A DNA stretch of 64,000 nt from Mycolicibacterium sp. BiH015 (GCF_027706845.1 NZ_JAQGCZ010000004.1:434001-498000); one strand, 5' to 3'; shown: positions 16,170-28,051, counted from the first letter of the stretch. The notes: generated from the letters alone by a model not told the origin. Made by a program: numbers and translations.

Positions 16170-17732
16170 ATGGCCGATCTGCCCGCACCTCGCTTCCTCG
16201 ACGAACGACTGGCCCACTGGGCCTCCGCCAAGCCCGACGGCGAGGCGATGGACTATCTGGACCGGTCCTGGACCTGGTCGCAATGGAACGACCGTGTTCG
16301 CCGGCTCGCGGGCGCGCTCAGGGAACGGGGCATCGGACGCGGGGATGTGGTGTCGTTCCTCGACAAGAATCATCCGGCCTGCGTCGAGCTCACGTTCGCC
16401 GCCGCATCCCTGGGCGCGGCGACGGCGATCATCAATTTCCGGCTGGCAGCAGACGAGCTCGACTACGTGCTCAACGACTCCGACGCCAAGCTGCTCATCG
16501 TCGGTGACGAGTTCGCGGCCTCGATCGACAAGATTCGCGACAAGCTCACCCACATCGAGCACGTCATCTCGGTCAAGCCCGAAGGCGACGACGAGTACGA
16601 GGCCATCCTGGACGCGGCGACACCGGTCGACCGGTCCGACGACGTGGACCCGGGCGACGTCTGCATCATCATGTATTCGTCGGGGACGACGGGCCGCCCG
16701 AAGGGGGTCGAGCTGACGCAGTCCAACATCATCGCCCACACCATCAACGCGCATGAAGGCTTCGAGTTCGACGAGGGCGACAAGAACATGGTGTCGATGC
16801 CGCTGTTCCACGTCGGCGGTTCGTCCTACGTGCAGTTCGGCATTCACGATGGCTTCCCGAGCGTGATGACGCGAGACGTCGACGGGATGACGCTGGCCGG
16901 GGCAATTCTCAAGGGCGCCAACAGAACCTTCCTCGTGCCTGCGGTGCTGGCCAAGGTGCTGGACGCGGGCGAGGACGCCGTCAAGCTGTTCGGGTCGCTC
17001 AAGACGTTCGCCTACGGTGCGTCGCCGATGCCGCTGCCCCTGCTGCGTGCCGCGCTGAAAGCCTGGCCGAACACCGATTTCATGCAGGCCTACGGGCTGA
17101 CCGAATTGTGTGGCGTGATCAGCCATCTGCTCCCCGAGGCCCACCGCGACCCTGGGAAGGAGGAGCGGCTCTCCAGCGCGGGCACACTCGTTCCCAACGC
17201 CGAGGTTCGCGTCGTCGACCCCGACACCCTCGAAGATGTGCCGGCCGGCGAACAGGGCGAATTGTGGTTCCGCTCACCGCAATTGATGAAGGGCTATCAC
17301 AACAGGCCCGAAGCGACCGCCGAGGCCATCACCGAGGACGGCTGGTTCCGCACGGGCGACATCGGGCGGGTCGACGACGGCGGCTACATCTTCGTCGAGG
17401 ATCGGCTCAAGGACATGATCATCTCGGGCGGTGAGAACATCTACTCGATCGAGGTGGAACGGGTGCTCGCCGAACACGACGCCGTCGTCGAGGTCGCCGT
17501 CATCGGGGTCCCTGACGAGAAGTGGGGCGAAGTCGTGAAGGCCGTCGTGGTGGTCGAAGGCGAGACCTCCGAAGCCGAACTCATTGCTTTCGCGCGGGAG
17601 CGCCTCGCCGCCTACAAGTGCCCGAAATCGGTCGACATCACCGACGAGCTGCCGCGCAACCCCACCGGCAAGGTCCTGAAAAAAGAACTACGCAAACCGC
17701 ATTGGGAGGGGCGCGACCGCGCGACGGTCTGA
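16170..17732 (+). CDS. Acyl-CoA synthetase (FadD-type, class I adenylate-forming)
   Basis: A 520-residue acyl-CoA ligase. The P-loop reads SSGTTGRPKGVELT (about residues 170-184). The AYGLTEL motif, the GWFRTGD motif, the hinge DRLKDMIISGGENI and the final PRNPTGKVLKKEL with its catalytic lysine are all present, so the enzyme is complete and probably active. The ATG at 16170 fits family length. A GTG at 16101 with AGGAG ten bases upstream would add 23 residues and cannot be excluded. It follows the TetR gene and probably activates the acid formed by the upstream oxygenase. Its 3' end lies 2 bases from the convergent SOUL gene. Confidence 0.85.
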   Translation: MADLPAPRFLDERLAHWASAKPDGEAMDYLDRSWTWSQWNDRVRRLAGALRERGIGRGDVVSFLDKNHPACVELTFAAASLGAATAIINFRLAADELDYVLNDSDAKLLIVGDEFAASIDKIRDKLTHIEHVISVKPEGDDEYEAILDAATPVDRSDDVDPGDVCIIMYSSGTTGRPKGVELTQSNIIAHTINAHEGFEFDEGDKNMVSMPLFHVGGSSYVQFGIHDGFPSVMTRDVDGMTLAGAILKGANRTFLVPAVLAKVLDAGEDAVKLFGSLKTFAYGASPMPLPLLRAALKAWPNTDFMQAYGLTELCGVISHLLPEAHRDPGKEERLSSAGTLVPNAEVRVVDPDTLEDVPAGEQGELWFRSPQLMKGYHNRPEATAEAITEDGWFRTGDIGRVDDGGYIFVEDRLKDMIISGGENIYSIEVERVLAEHDAVVEVAVIGVPDEKWGEVVKAVVVVEGETSEAELIAFARERLAAYKCPKSVDITDELPRNPTGKVLKKELRKPHWEGRDRATV

Positions 17733-17734
17733 CC

Positions 17735-18349
17735 TCAGAGCGCGACGGCAACCTCGTTGCGCCGCCGGAACGGCAGGGTCCATGGCGGATCGTAGAACCA
17801 CGACACAGCCTCGCCGCGCGGCTCGATACCGTTGTCGCGCAGGGTTCTGAGCAGCTGATCGGTTTTGTCGGAGACTGCCTTGGGGCTCCGGTCGCCGCTG
17901 AATCGAAGGACCGCGAAGGTCTCACGGGGTACCGCGACCAGCCGCACGTCGGGATCGTCTGGCTGGGGGAGGGTCTCCATCGACCATTTCGACGGCATGA
18001 AGAAGCGAACGGTCCAGCCCTGCGCTGCGCTTCCCGTCTGTGCGACGGGCGCGGTCATGGCGATCGCTTCACCGCGCTGCTGCGCGACCGGTGCGGTCAT
18101 GGCCACTTCGGCCTTGCGGTTGTTGGCGCCGAAGATGTAGGACGCAAGCCGACGGAATCCCGTGTTGAGTGCGGCGTCCTTGTCGCCGGTGACCGTGGTC
18201 TCCGCGGCGATTCGCGACCCGTACTCGCGCACCTCGACATCGTCGGTCAGCGGACGTCCGATGAAGTGCGGTTCCTCGACCGTGCGTATCCCGGCGACCG
18301 ACACCACCGACTCCACGATCTGCGCCGCGAGCTTGACGATGCGATTCAT
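17735..18349 (-). CDS. SOUL-family heme-binding protein
   Basis: A 204-residue SOUL/HBP-family protein. These small beta-barrel proteins bind heme or tetrapyrroles; bacterial members are poorly characterised. The typical segments are present: EEPHFIGRPLTDDVEVREYG, the FRRLASYIFGANNRK helix, repeated MTAPVAQ, the WTVRFFMPSKWSMETLPQP strand and a final SWFYDPPWTLPFRRRNEV. The duplicated MTAPVAQ (residues about 88-110) is characteristic of the family. The ATG at 18349 was preferred because AGGAG lies 7 bases upstream; the ATG at 18367 has its AGGAGG only 2 bases away. It converges with fadD. Confidence 0.85.
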   Translation of the reverse strand: MNRIVKLAAQIVESVVSVAGIRTVEEPHFIGRPLTDDVEVREYGSRIAAETTVTGDKDAALNTGFRRLASYIFGANNRKAEVAMTAPVAQQRGEAIAMTAPVAQTGSAAQGWTVRFFMPSKWSMETLPQPDDPDVRLVAVPRETFAVLRFSGDRSPKAVSDKTDQLLRTLRDNGIEPRGEAVSWFYDPPWTLPFRRRNEVAVAL

Positions 18350-18421
18350 CTGCGCACTCCTGTCCATGGCCTCCTGTCACTAGATCTTCGGAGCCGCGGG
18401 CCCCGAGGATGGCTGCGCGCC

Positions 18422-18892
18422 TCAACTTCTGACGTTCCGCGTTTCGACGTGGGCCTTGAGCTGTTCGAGGTCTTTCACGTGCAGTGCCCTCACCCGGCGC
18501 CCCATGATGGCTTCGACCAGGTGTCGGAGGCCGGGAGGAAACGGGGCTCTGGCTTCGAAGTCGAGGTTGACCAGGGTGTGCGAGCCGTCGACCTCGACGA
18601 GGCGGAACCGCAGGTGTGGGTTCATCTCCCGCCCGCCTGGTCCGCGGTTGTGGAGCTGGAACGCGACGACGTCCTCGCCGACGCTGTCGAGCACCTGCCG
18701 GCCCGCAATGACGCCGCGCGGGTCGGTGAAGACGATCTGCGACCCGACGCTTCGCCCGTCCCCTTCGATGCGGCATGTGTACCCGGTGGCCTCCGGCCAT
18801 GCAGACCAGGCAAGGAGCTCCTCGGCTTCGACGATCGCCCGCTTTACCTCAGGCAGCGGGCGTCCTATCGCGATGCTTTCCGACCATTGCAT
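18422..18892 (-). CDS. SRPBCC (START/polyketide cyclase-like) family protein
   Basis: A 156-residue single-domain SRPBCC protein, a helix-grip fold that forms a hydrophobic cavity. It starts MQWSESIAIGRPLPEVKRAI and has the expected central strands (GDGRSVGSQIVFTDPRG, LVNLDFEARAP) and a long C-terminal helix (LVEAIMGRRVRALHVKDLEQ). The ATG at 18892 has GGAGGG 3 bases upstream. It is divergent from a MarR regulator 45 bases away with a palindrome between them, so regulation by that MarR protein is likely. The ligand is unknown. Confidence 0.75.
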   Translation of the reverse strand: MQWSESIAIGRPLPEVKRAIVEAEELLAWSAWPEATGYTCRIEGDGRSVGSQIVFTDPRGVIAGRQVLDSVGEDVVAFQLHNRGPGGREMNPHLRFRLVEVDGSHTLVNLDFEARAPFPPGLRHLVEAIMGRRVRALHVKDLEQLKAHVETRNVRS

Positions 18893-18906
18893 GAACCCTC
18901 CAAATG

Positions 18907-18939
18907 TTCGATGATCGAATGATATGGTCATCGAATCAT
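18907..18939. promoter_or_regulatory. Probable MarR operator between divergent genes
   Basis: A perfect palindrome TTCGAT-G-ATCGAA spans 18907-18919. The decamer ATCGAATGAT (18914-18923) recurs as ATCGAATCAT at 18930-18939, overlapping the MarR start codon. Two related sites 16 bases apart on a shared divergent promoter fit MarR autorepression. Confidence 0.6.
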
Positions 18940-19402
18940 GGTCGACGAGGAATGGCAACCAACAGATCCGGTCCTGCTCGCCTGCCGCGAATTGTGGCGC
19001 GCGATGGAAGATTTCGACGAGACGGTGTGCCGGGCACTGGGTATCGGCCGCAGCGACCTGCGAGCCCTCAACGCGCTGGAGCAAGGCTCCCGTAGCGCCG
19101 CCGACCTCGCCCACCAACTCGGACTCACTCGGGGCTCGGTGACAGCGCTGATCGACCGGCTGGAAGCGGTGGGTCTCGTCTCGCGCCTGCCCGCGCCCGA
19201 TGATAGGCGCAAGGTTCTCGTCGGCCTGACCGAGAGCACCTACGCCACACTGGCGGACATCTATCGTCCACTGGGGCAACGGGTCGCCGCCGCCGCGGCC
19301 GCCCGTTCGGAGCGAGACCAGCGCACCTTGGCTCGTGGGCTGGCCGACATCGTCGAGGCGTTCCGCCAGGCCGGGCCCAACCACCCCGCAGCCGGCCGAT
19401 GA
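18938..19402 (+). CDS. MarR-family transcriptional regulator
   Basis: A 154-residue MarR repressor with a winged helix-turn-helix (SAADLAHQLGLTRGSVTALI, about residues 51-70) followed by the wing DRLEAVGLVSRLPAPDDRRK with the conserved DDRR. The ATG has no ribosome-binding site; its untranslated leader must be very short because the operator palindrome lies just upstream. It overlaps the menC start by 4 bases (ATGA), so this regulator and the menaquinone gene share a transcript, which is unusual. It may repress the divergent SRPBCC gene and itself. Confidence 0.82.
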   Translation: MVDEEWQPTDPVLLACRELWRAMEDFDETVCRALGIGRSDLRALNALEQGSRSAADLAHQLGLTRGSVTALIDRLEAVGLVSRLPAPDDRRKVLVGLTESTYATLADIYRPLGQRVAAAAAARSERDQRTLARGLADIVEAFRQAGPNHPAAGR

Positions 19403-20379
19403 GTGACACCGAAAACCGGCGGCCCGCCGATCTCGCCGACATCCTCGAACGGTTGCATGTCGTCGCGCTGCCGATGCGGGTCCGGTTCCGAGGCATCACA
19501 ACCCGCGAAGTAGCGCTGATCGAAGGTCCGGCCGGCTGGGGAGAATTCGGCGCGTTCGTCGAGTACGAGCCCCCCGAGGCGGCGCACTGGCTCGCGTCGG
19601 GCATCTCGGCGGCCTACCGTCGGCTGCCCCCCGTCCGCCGCACGCACATCCCGATCAACGCCACCGTCCCCGCGGTCGCCGCCGCGGATGTCCCCGGCGT
19701 GCTCGCGCGATTCCCCGGTGCGCGGACGGCCAAGGTGAAGGTGGCCGAGCCGGGACAGACGCTCGCCGACGACGTCGCACGCGTCGGCGCCGTCCGGGCC
19801 GCCGGTCTGACGGTCCGCGTCGACGCGAACGGCGGCTGGACCGTCGACGAAGCGGTCGCTGCGGCGCGCGCCCTGACCGCCGACGGCCCTCTCGAATATC
19901 TCGAGCAACCCTGCCGCACGGTCGCCGAGCTGGCGCAGCTGCGTCGCCGTGTCGACGTTCCCGTCGCGGCCGACGAAAGCATCCGCAAGGCCGAGGATCC
20001 TCTTCACGTCGTGCGCTCGGGTGCGGCCGACGTCGCGGTGCTCAAGGTCGCGCCGCTCGGCGGCGTGCACGCGATGCTCGACATCGCGGCGCAGAGCGAC
20101 ATCCCCGTGGTGGTGTCCAGCGCGCTCGACACCGCGGTCGGCATCGGCGCCGGATTGGTCGCCGCGGGGTGCCTGCCCACGCTCGACCATGCCTGCGGCC
20201 TCGGCACCGGCAGCCTGTTCGTCGAGGACGTCGCTGCGCCGATCGCGGCTGTCGACGGCTGCCTGCCTGCACAGGCGGTCACCCCGGACCCGGCGCGGCT
20301 GGCGACGTTGGCGGCGTCGGCAGAGCGCAGGCAGTGGTGGGTCGACCGCGTCCGTGCCTGTTTTCCGCTCGTGTCCTGA
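19399..20379 (+). CDS. menC: o-Succinylbenzoate synthase
   Basis: MenC (enolase superfamily) dehydrates SHCHC to o-succinylbenzoate in cytoplasmic menaquinone synthesis. The 326-residue protein has the expected signature: AKVKVAEP with the KxK lysines, VRVDANGGW with the metal-binding Asp, LEYLEQPC with the metal-binding Glu, VAADESI with the third acidic ligand, and LKVAPLGG with the opposing lysine. The ATG overlaps the MarR stop, implying translational coupling. Gene order with bpoC and menD downstream matches Rv0553-Rv0555, though two extra genes now lie between menC and bpoC. Confidence 0.92.
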   Translation: MSDTENRRPADLADILERLHVVALPMRVRFRGITTREVALIEGPAGWGEFGAFVEYEPPEAAHWLASGISAAYRRLPPVRRTHIPINATVPAVAAADVPGVLARFPGARTAKVKVAEPGQTLADDVARVGAVRAAGLTVRVDANGGWTVDEAVAAARALTADGPLEYLEQPCRTVAELAQLRRRVDVPVAADESIRKAEDPLHVVRSGAADVAVLKVAPLGGVHAMLDIAAQSDIPVVVSSALDTAVGIGAGLVAAGCLPTLDHACGLGTGSLFVEDVAAPIAAVDGCLPAQAVTPDPARLATLAASAERRQWWVDRVRACFPLVS

Positions 20380-20432
20380 TTTGTGGGTTGCATGGCCTAG
20401 ACGCCATCGGGGCGGTCCCCAACACTGAGTAC

Positions 20433-21395
20433 ATGGTGCGCACGGTGCTCATCGCCGGATTCGCCGGTGTGCAGGCTCTGGACATGGTCGGGCCGTTCGA
20501 GGTGTTCACCGGTGCGTCACTGTTCCTGTCCGGCCGCGGTGGCGACGGCTACGCGGTACGGATCGTGTCGGTCGACGGGCAGCCGGTCGGCACCGGAACC
20601 GGGATGACGTTCGTCGCAGAGCCGCTGCCCGATCCCGGTGACGAGATCGACACCGTCGTGCTGCCCGGGGGCTTCGGCACCGAATCGGCCCGCAAGGACG
20701 ATGCGCTCATCGACTGGATCACCGCGGTCGCCCCGCAGGCCCGGCGGGTGGTCAGCGTGTGCAGCGGTGCGGCGCTGGCGGCGCAGGCCGGACTGCTCGA
20801 CGGCTGCGTCGCCACCACCCACTGGGCTTACGCCGACCAGATCGCCGCCGAATTCCCCGCCGTGACATTTGATCCCGACCCGATCTTCGTTCGCAGTTCC
20901 GAGAAGGTCTGGACCGCGGCAGGTGTCACCGCCGGCATCGACCTGGCGTTGGCACTCGTCGAAGACGACCACGGCACCGAGGTCGCCCAGACCGTCGCCC
21001 GCTACCTCGTGCTGTATCTACGGAGGCCGGGCGGGCAGACCCAGTTCGCGGCGCCGGTGTGGATGCCGCGCGCCCGCCGCACCCCGATCCGCGACGTGCA
21101 GGAGGCCATCGAGTCCGAACCCGGTGGCGCGCACAGCATCCCCGAGCTGGCGCGCCGCGCCGCGATGAGCCCACGACACTTCACGCGCGTCTTCACCGAC
21201 GAGGTCGGGGAGGCGCCCGGCGCGTACGTCGAGCGGGTGCGCACCGAAGCGGCCCGCCGCCAGCTCGAGGAGACCGATGACACGGTCACGGCAATCGCCG
21301 CGCGCTGCGGTTTCGGCTCCGCAGAGACGTTGCGCCGCAACTTCGTCCGCCGGTTCGGTGTCTCGCCGGACCAGTACCGCAAGACATTCGCCTGA
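20433..21395 (+). CDS. GlxA-family regulator: DJ-1/PfpI domain fused to AraC-type DNA-binding domain
   Basis: A 320-residue transcription factor. The N-terminal DJ-1/PfpI (GATase1-like) domain reads QALDMVGPFEVF and VVSVCSGAAL, where the cysteine occupies the nucleophile elbow. The C-terminal AraC-type double helix-turn-helix reads SIPELARRAAMSPRHFTRVF and FGSAETLRRNFVRRFGVSP. The next gene encodes a stand-alone DJ-1/PfpI protein with the same local motifs, so it is the probable target. The ATG lacks a ribosome-binding site; AACACT six bases upstream is a weak -10 match. Both genes interrupt the menC-bpoC neighbourhood found in M. tuberculosis. Confidence 0.85.
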   Translation: MVRTVLIAGFAGVQALDMVGPFEVFTGASLFLSGRGGDGYAVRIVSVDGQPVGTGTGMTFVAEPLPDPGDEIDTVVLPGGFGTESARKDDALIDWITAVAPQARRVVSVCSGAALAAQAGLLDGCVATTHWAYADQIAAEFPAVTFDPDPIFVRSSEKVWTAAGVTAGIDLALALVEDDHGTEVAQTVARYLVLYLRRPGGQTQFAAPVWMPRARRTPIRDVQEAIESEPGGAHSIPELARRAAMSPRHFTRVFTDEVGEAPGAYVERVRTEAARRQLEETDDTVTAIAARCGFGSAETLRRNFVRRFGVSPDQYRKTFA

Positions 21396-21413
21396 CACAG
21401 AAGGAGACTGACC

Positions 21414-22148
21414 ATGCAGGTCGCCATCATGCTCTACCCGGGTTTCACGGCGCTGGACTTCATCGGGCCGTATGAATGCCTGCGCTGGCTGCCCGACACC
21501 GAGGTGCGGTTCGTGTGGCACGAGCCGGGCCCGATCGCCGCGGACTCACAGGTGCTGCTTGTCGGGGCCACCCATTCGTTCGAGGAGACCCCTAGGCCGG
21601 ACGTCATCCTCATTCCGGGTGGTTTCGCCACGATGGAGCACGCCCGCGACGACAGGGTGCTCGACTGGGTGCGTCGCGCGCACGAGACGTCGACGTGGAC
21701 GACGTCGGTGTGCTCGGGCTCGGTGATCCTGGCAGCGTCGGGTGTGCTCGACGGCAAGCGTGCGACGTCGCACTGGGCGGCGCTGCCGGTGCTGAAGACC
21801 TTCGGTGCGCAGCCGGTCGGCGACCAGCGCATCGTCGAGGCCGACGACAAGACCGTGACAGCGGCCGGGGTGTCGGCGGGCATCGACCTGGGGCTGTGGC
21901 TGGCGGGCCGCATCGGAGGAGAGGCCAAGGCCAAGGCGATTCAGCTGTCGATGGAGTATGACCCGCAGCCACCGTTCGACTCCGGGCACATGTCGAAGGC
22001 ATCGGCGTCTACCAAGGCTCTGGCCACGGCGATGATGGGCAAGGAGATGGTCAAACCGGCCGCGTTGGCCGCTTCGACCGGCCTGCTCTGGGACGCCGCC
22101 CTCAAGCGCATTCGGCGGTCGAAGCCGCTTGCGTCGAGAGTGCGCTGA
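21414..22148 (+). CDS. DJ-1/PfpI family protein, isonitrile-hydratase-like
   Basis: A 244-residue DJ-1/PfpI protein. FTALDFIGPYECLRWLPD at the N-terminus, VILIPGGFATMEHARDD and the nucleophile elbow TTSVCSGSVILAASG (Cys near residue 101) place it close to isonitrile hydratase (InhA) and the sensor domains of GlxA regulators. The enzymatic role is inferred from these motifs only. AAGGAG lies 6 bases before the ATG. It follows the GlxA-type regulator by 18 bases. Its stop codon is embedded in the left arm of a long inverted repeat, so transcription probably ends there. Confidence 0.8.
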   Translation: MQVAIMLYPGFTALDFIGPYECLRWLPDTEVRFVWHEPGPIAADSQVLLVGATHSFEETPRPDVILIPGGFATMEHARDDRVLDWVRRAHETSTWTTSVCSGSVILAASGVLDGKRATSHWAALPVLKTFGAQPVGDQRIVEADDKTVTAAGVSAGIDLGLWLAGRIGGEAKAKAIQLSMEYDPQPPFDSGHMSKASASTKALATAMMGKEMVKPAALAASTGLLWDAALKRIRRSKPLASRVR

Positions 22149-22189
22149 GGGTCGATCCCGCTGCGGATCGTCACCCTGGACGCACTCTC
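22136..22189 (+). terminator. Long imperfect stem-loop overlapping the end of the DJ-1/PfpI gene
   Basis: GAGAGTGCG (22136-22144) pairs with CGCACTCTC (22181-22189). Inside, GAGGGT pairs with ACCCTG and CGATCC with GGATCG around a short loop, giving more than 20 paired positions with a few mismatches. The TGA at 22146-22148 lies in the left arm. Probably a terminator; it could also be a dispersed palindromic element. Confidence 0.6.
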
Positions 22190-22211
22190 AGTGGCCTTGA
22201 TCCCCGTGAAG

Positions 22212-22217
22212 TAGCGT
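22212..22217 (+). promoter_or_regulatory. -10 element of leaderless bpoC
   Basis: TAGCGT ends 7 bases before the GTG at 22225; no Shine-Dalgarno sequence is present. The element lies just behind the stem-loop that closes the previous unit. Confidence 0.6.
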
Positions 22218-22224
22218 CGTCGGG

Positions 22225-25160
<2,936 letters not shown>

Positions 25161-25183
<23 letters not shown>

Positions 25184-25847
25184 GCCAGTTCTCGTCGAAG
25201 ATGTCGAGTTTCTCGCCGGCATTCAGGTCGTAGACGGTCGGAGTGCCGGTGTCGACGGGGTCGATGTCGTAGAGCAGGCCGAAGTTGGTGTCCTCCATGT
25301 CGAGCACGTCGACGCCCTCTTTGTCGTCGGCGACGTTGTTGGCGACCAGATCGGGAAGTCCCGCCGAGCTGGCCATCTCGCGGAGTTCGTCACCGGAGAA
25401 CGGCTCACCGCCGGGGTCCTGGTTGAACCACAGCTCTTCGACAAAGCGCTGGAACTGTGTACCCGTGGCCGCCGAGTTGTCCACGGCTTCGGTGGCCAGG
25501 AACAACGCGTTGGCGACGATGGCCGAATACCCGTCGTCTTCATCGTCGAGGAATGTCAGCGGCCGGTAGGTGACCTGCACGGTGCCCACCGTGATGTTGT
25601 AGGCGAGCTGATCGCCGAAATCTCGCTGCAGATCCGCGCAGTGGCTGCACTGCGGCTCGGTGTAGATCTCGATCTTGGCGGGGGCGTCGTCATACCCGAC
25701 GACGATGCCGAACCCGTCCTCGGACACCGCCAGCGGCGCCGTCTCCGACGACGTCTGGGGCACGCCGGTGACCTGCTTGGAGCATCCGCCGGCGGGCACC
25801 AGCAGCATGAGCGCCGAGATCACGATCAGCGGGCGAAACAGACGCAT
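25161..25847 (-). CDS. Exported thioredoxin-fold (DsbA-like) lipoprotein
   Basis: A 228-residue predicted lipoprotein. A signal peptide ends at the lipobox PAGGC (Cys near residue 22). The mature part is a DsbA-type thioredoxin domain with the redox motif EPQCSHCADL (CxxC near residues 68-71), an inserted helical region and the cis-proline loop GTPTVYDLN. It should oxidise or isomerise thiols of exported proteins. The ATG at 25847 follows GAGGA by 7 bases; readings from 25994 add an unlikely leader. It converges with the DUF3592-like gene (23-base overlap) and is divergent from mgtA. Confidence 0.8.
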
Positions 25848-25981
25848 GCACACATCCTCGCCGCGATGGCGCCGCCAAGCATGTTTTTCGCGGTGAACCG
25901 CGGGACGCGCCGCACCCGCAATTCGTGTGACATATCCCTGTGCGCAACCTTCGGGACAGGTGGCGATGTCACTGTCGCGGT

Positions 25982-27109
25982 GTGCGCGTTGCAATCGTCG
26001 CAGAATCGTTCCTCCCGAATGTCAACGGTGTCACCAACTCGGTGCTTCGGGTCATCGAGCACTTGCGTCGCACGGGTCACGAGGTCATCGTCATCGCCCC
26101 CGACACCCCCCGGGGTGAGCCGCCCGCCGACAAGCTGCACGACGGAGTCCGCATCCACCGGGTCCCGTCGATGATGTTTCCGAAAGTCACATCGCTTCCG
26201 CTGGGTGTGCCGCGTCCCCGGATGATCGGTGTTCTACGTGGGTTCGACCCCGACGTCATTCACCTGGCGTCGCCGGCGCTGCTCGGGTGGGGCGGTGTCC
26301 ACGCGGCGCGTCACCTCGGCATCCCGACGGTGGCGGTGTTCCAGACCGATGTCGCCGGTTTCGCCCAGAGCTACGGCATCGGTGCGCTCTCGCGTGCGTC
26401 GTGGGCCTGGACCCGGCGCTTGCACAGCAAAGCCGACAGGACTCTCGCGCCGTCTACCGCGGCCATGGAAGATCTTGTCGCACATCGCATCCCGCGGGTC
26501 CACAAGTGGGGCCGCGGGGTCGACGTGACGGGTTTCGCGCCGTCGGCGCGAGACGACCGGCTGCGGCAGTCCTGGTCCCCCGACGGCAGGCCGATCGTCG
26601 GGTTCGTCGGCAGGCTCGCCCCCGAGAAGCACGTCGAGCGGCTCGCCCCGCTGCACGCCCGCGACGATGTGCAGGTGGTGATCGTCGGCGACGGCGTCGA
26701 CCGCGCCAAGCTCGAAAACGACTTTGCCCGAGCAATTTTCACCGGCGCGCTCTACGGCGATGCCCTCGCCGCCGCCTACGCCAGCATGGACGTGTTCGTG
26801 CACGCAGGTGAGCACGAGACGTTCTGCCAGGCCGTCCAGGAGGCGATGGCGTCCGGGCTGCCGGTGATCGCCCCCGACGCGGGCGGACCTCGCGATCTCG
26901 TGGCGCCCTACCGGACCGGCCTCCTGCTGCCGGTCGACGAATTCGAAAGCAGGCTGTCCGACGCCGTCGACCACCTGGTCGCCGAGCGGCGACGCTACTC
27001 GGTGGCGGCCCGCAAGAGCGTGCTCGGGCGGACATGGCCGGTGATTTGCGACGAGCTCATCGGGCATTACGAGGCCGTCATGGGCGCCCGGGCGCTGCGC
27101 GCGGCGTAA
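25982..27109 (+). CDS. mgtA: GDP-mannose-dependent alpha-mannosyltransferase MgtA (Rv0557-like)
   Basis: A 375-residue GT4-family glycosyltransferase. In M. tuberculosis and corynebacteria this enzyme (earlier called PimB) mannosylates a glucuronic-acid-based glycolipid and takes part in lipomannan-type glycolipid synthesis at the cytoplasmic face of the membrane. The N-terminal [19 protein letters not shown] loop, the central [15 protein letters not shown] and the nucleotide-sugar-binding [20 protein letters not shown] with its ExxxxxxxE motif are all present. The GTG at 25982 gives the family length; CACTGT six bases before it is a weak -10 match. Confidence 0.88.
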   Translation: MRVAIVAESFLPNVNGVTNSVLRVIEHLRRTGHEVIVIAPDTPRGEPPADKLHDGVRIHRVPSMMFPKVTSLPLGVPRPRMIGVLRGFDPDVIHLASPALLGWGGVHAARHLGIPTVAVFQTDVAGFAQSYGIGALSRASWAWTRRLHSKADRTLAPSTAAMEDLVAHRIPRVHKWGRGVDVTGFAPSARDDRLRQSWSPDGRPIVGFVGRLAPEKHVERLAPLHARDDVQVVIVGDGVDRAKLENDFARAIFTGALYGDALAAAYASMDVFVHAGEHETFCQAVQEAMASGLPVIAPDAGGPRDLVAPYRTGLLLPVDEFESRLSDAVDHLVAERRRYSVAARKSVLGRTWPVICDELIGHYEAVMGARALRAA

Positions 27110-27125
27110 TTCCGCGGCGCTGGCG

Positions 27126-27950
27126 TCAGCCCTGGGCCTCTTCTGCGACCGGCTGCCACTGCTCCCAGTTCGCGAGGCGGCTTTCGTAGTCCGCCTTGGC
27201 CAGCTGCAGCGGAAGCTCACCGAAGAACACCCGCAGGGGCGGGGCGGGGGCGTCGACAACCTTGAGAAGTGCCCGGGCAGAGGCCTGCGGGTCGCCGGGC
27301 CGCGCGGTGCGCTCGGCTCGCCACTTCTCGTTCTTGGCTCGCAGGTCGTCGTAGGCAGGTATCGGGGTGGCGTGCTTGGACGACGGTCCCGCCCAGTCGG
27401 TGGAGAAGCCGCCCGGCTCGATCAGCGTGACCTGGATACCGAAGTCGGCGACCTCCTGGGCCAGTGACTGCGAGAAGCCCTCCAGCGCCCACTTGGACGC
27501 GTGGTAGAGGCCCAGGTTGGGGAACGCCGTGATTCCGCCGATCGAGGACACCTGGATGACGTGCCCGCTGCCCTGGGCTCGCAGGTACGGTAGCGCGGCC
27601 TGCGTGACCCACAGCGCACCGAAGACGTTGGTCTCGATCTGTGCGCGGGCTTCGTCCTCGGAGAGTTCTTCAAGCATGCCGAACTGCCCGTAGCCGGCGT
27701 TGTTGACGACGATGTCGAGCCGCCCGAAATGGTCGTGGGCCGCCTTCACCGCGGCGAAGTCGGCGTCGCGGTCCGTGACATCGAGTCTCAGCGGGAGCAG
27801 CGCGTCACCGAACTTGGCGGCGAGGTCGTCCAGCGTGGACACGTCGCGGGCGGTGGCGGCCACTTTGTCGCCGCGCTCCAGCGCCGCGATCGTCCACTCG
27901 CGACCGAAGCCGCGCGAAGCGCCGGTGATGAACCAAACTTTTTCGCTCAT
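27126..27950 (-). CDS. Short-chain dehydrogenase/reductase
   Basis: A 274-residue classical SDR with a complete NAD(P)-binding motif (TGASRGFG, residues about 9-16), the NNAGYG motif and the catalytic Ser, Tyr and Lys (VSSIGG, then [10 protein letters not shown]). It should oxidise or reduce a hydroxyl/keto group; the substrate is unknown. It is convergent with mgtA (gap 16 bases) and divergent from menG. No ribosome-binding site is obvious before the ATG. Confidence 0.85.
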   Translation of the reverse strand: MSEKVWFITGASRGFGREWTIAALERGDKVAATARDVSTLDDLAAKFGDALLPLRLDVTDRDADFAAVKAAHDHFGRLDIVVNNAGYGQFGMLEELSEDEARAQIETNVFGALWVTQAALPYLRAQGSGHVIQVSSIGGITAFPNLGLYHASKWALEGFSQSLAQEVADFGIQVTLIEPGGFSTDWAGPSSKHATPIPAYDDLRAKNEKWRAERTARPGDPQASARALLKVVDAPAPPLRVFFGELPLQLAKADYESRLANWEQWQPVAEEAQG

Positions 27951-28038
27951 GCTCGGTCAATGCCCGCGGGAGCGCTCGGCATTCCCGCCAGCGCCCCTTC
28001 GCACCGAGCGCACAGCCAACCCACAGCCGGCTGCCTGA

Positions 28039-28044
28039 TACGTT
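28039..28044 (+). promoter_or_regulatory. -10 element of leaderless menG
   Basis: TACGTT ends 7 bases before the GTG at 28052 with no Shine-Dalgarno sequence. Confidence 0.6.
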
Positions 28045-28051
28045 CGGCAGC

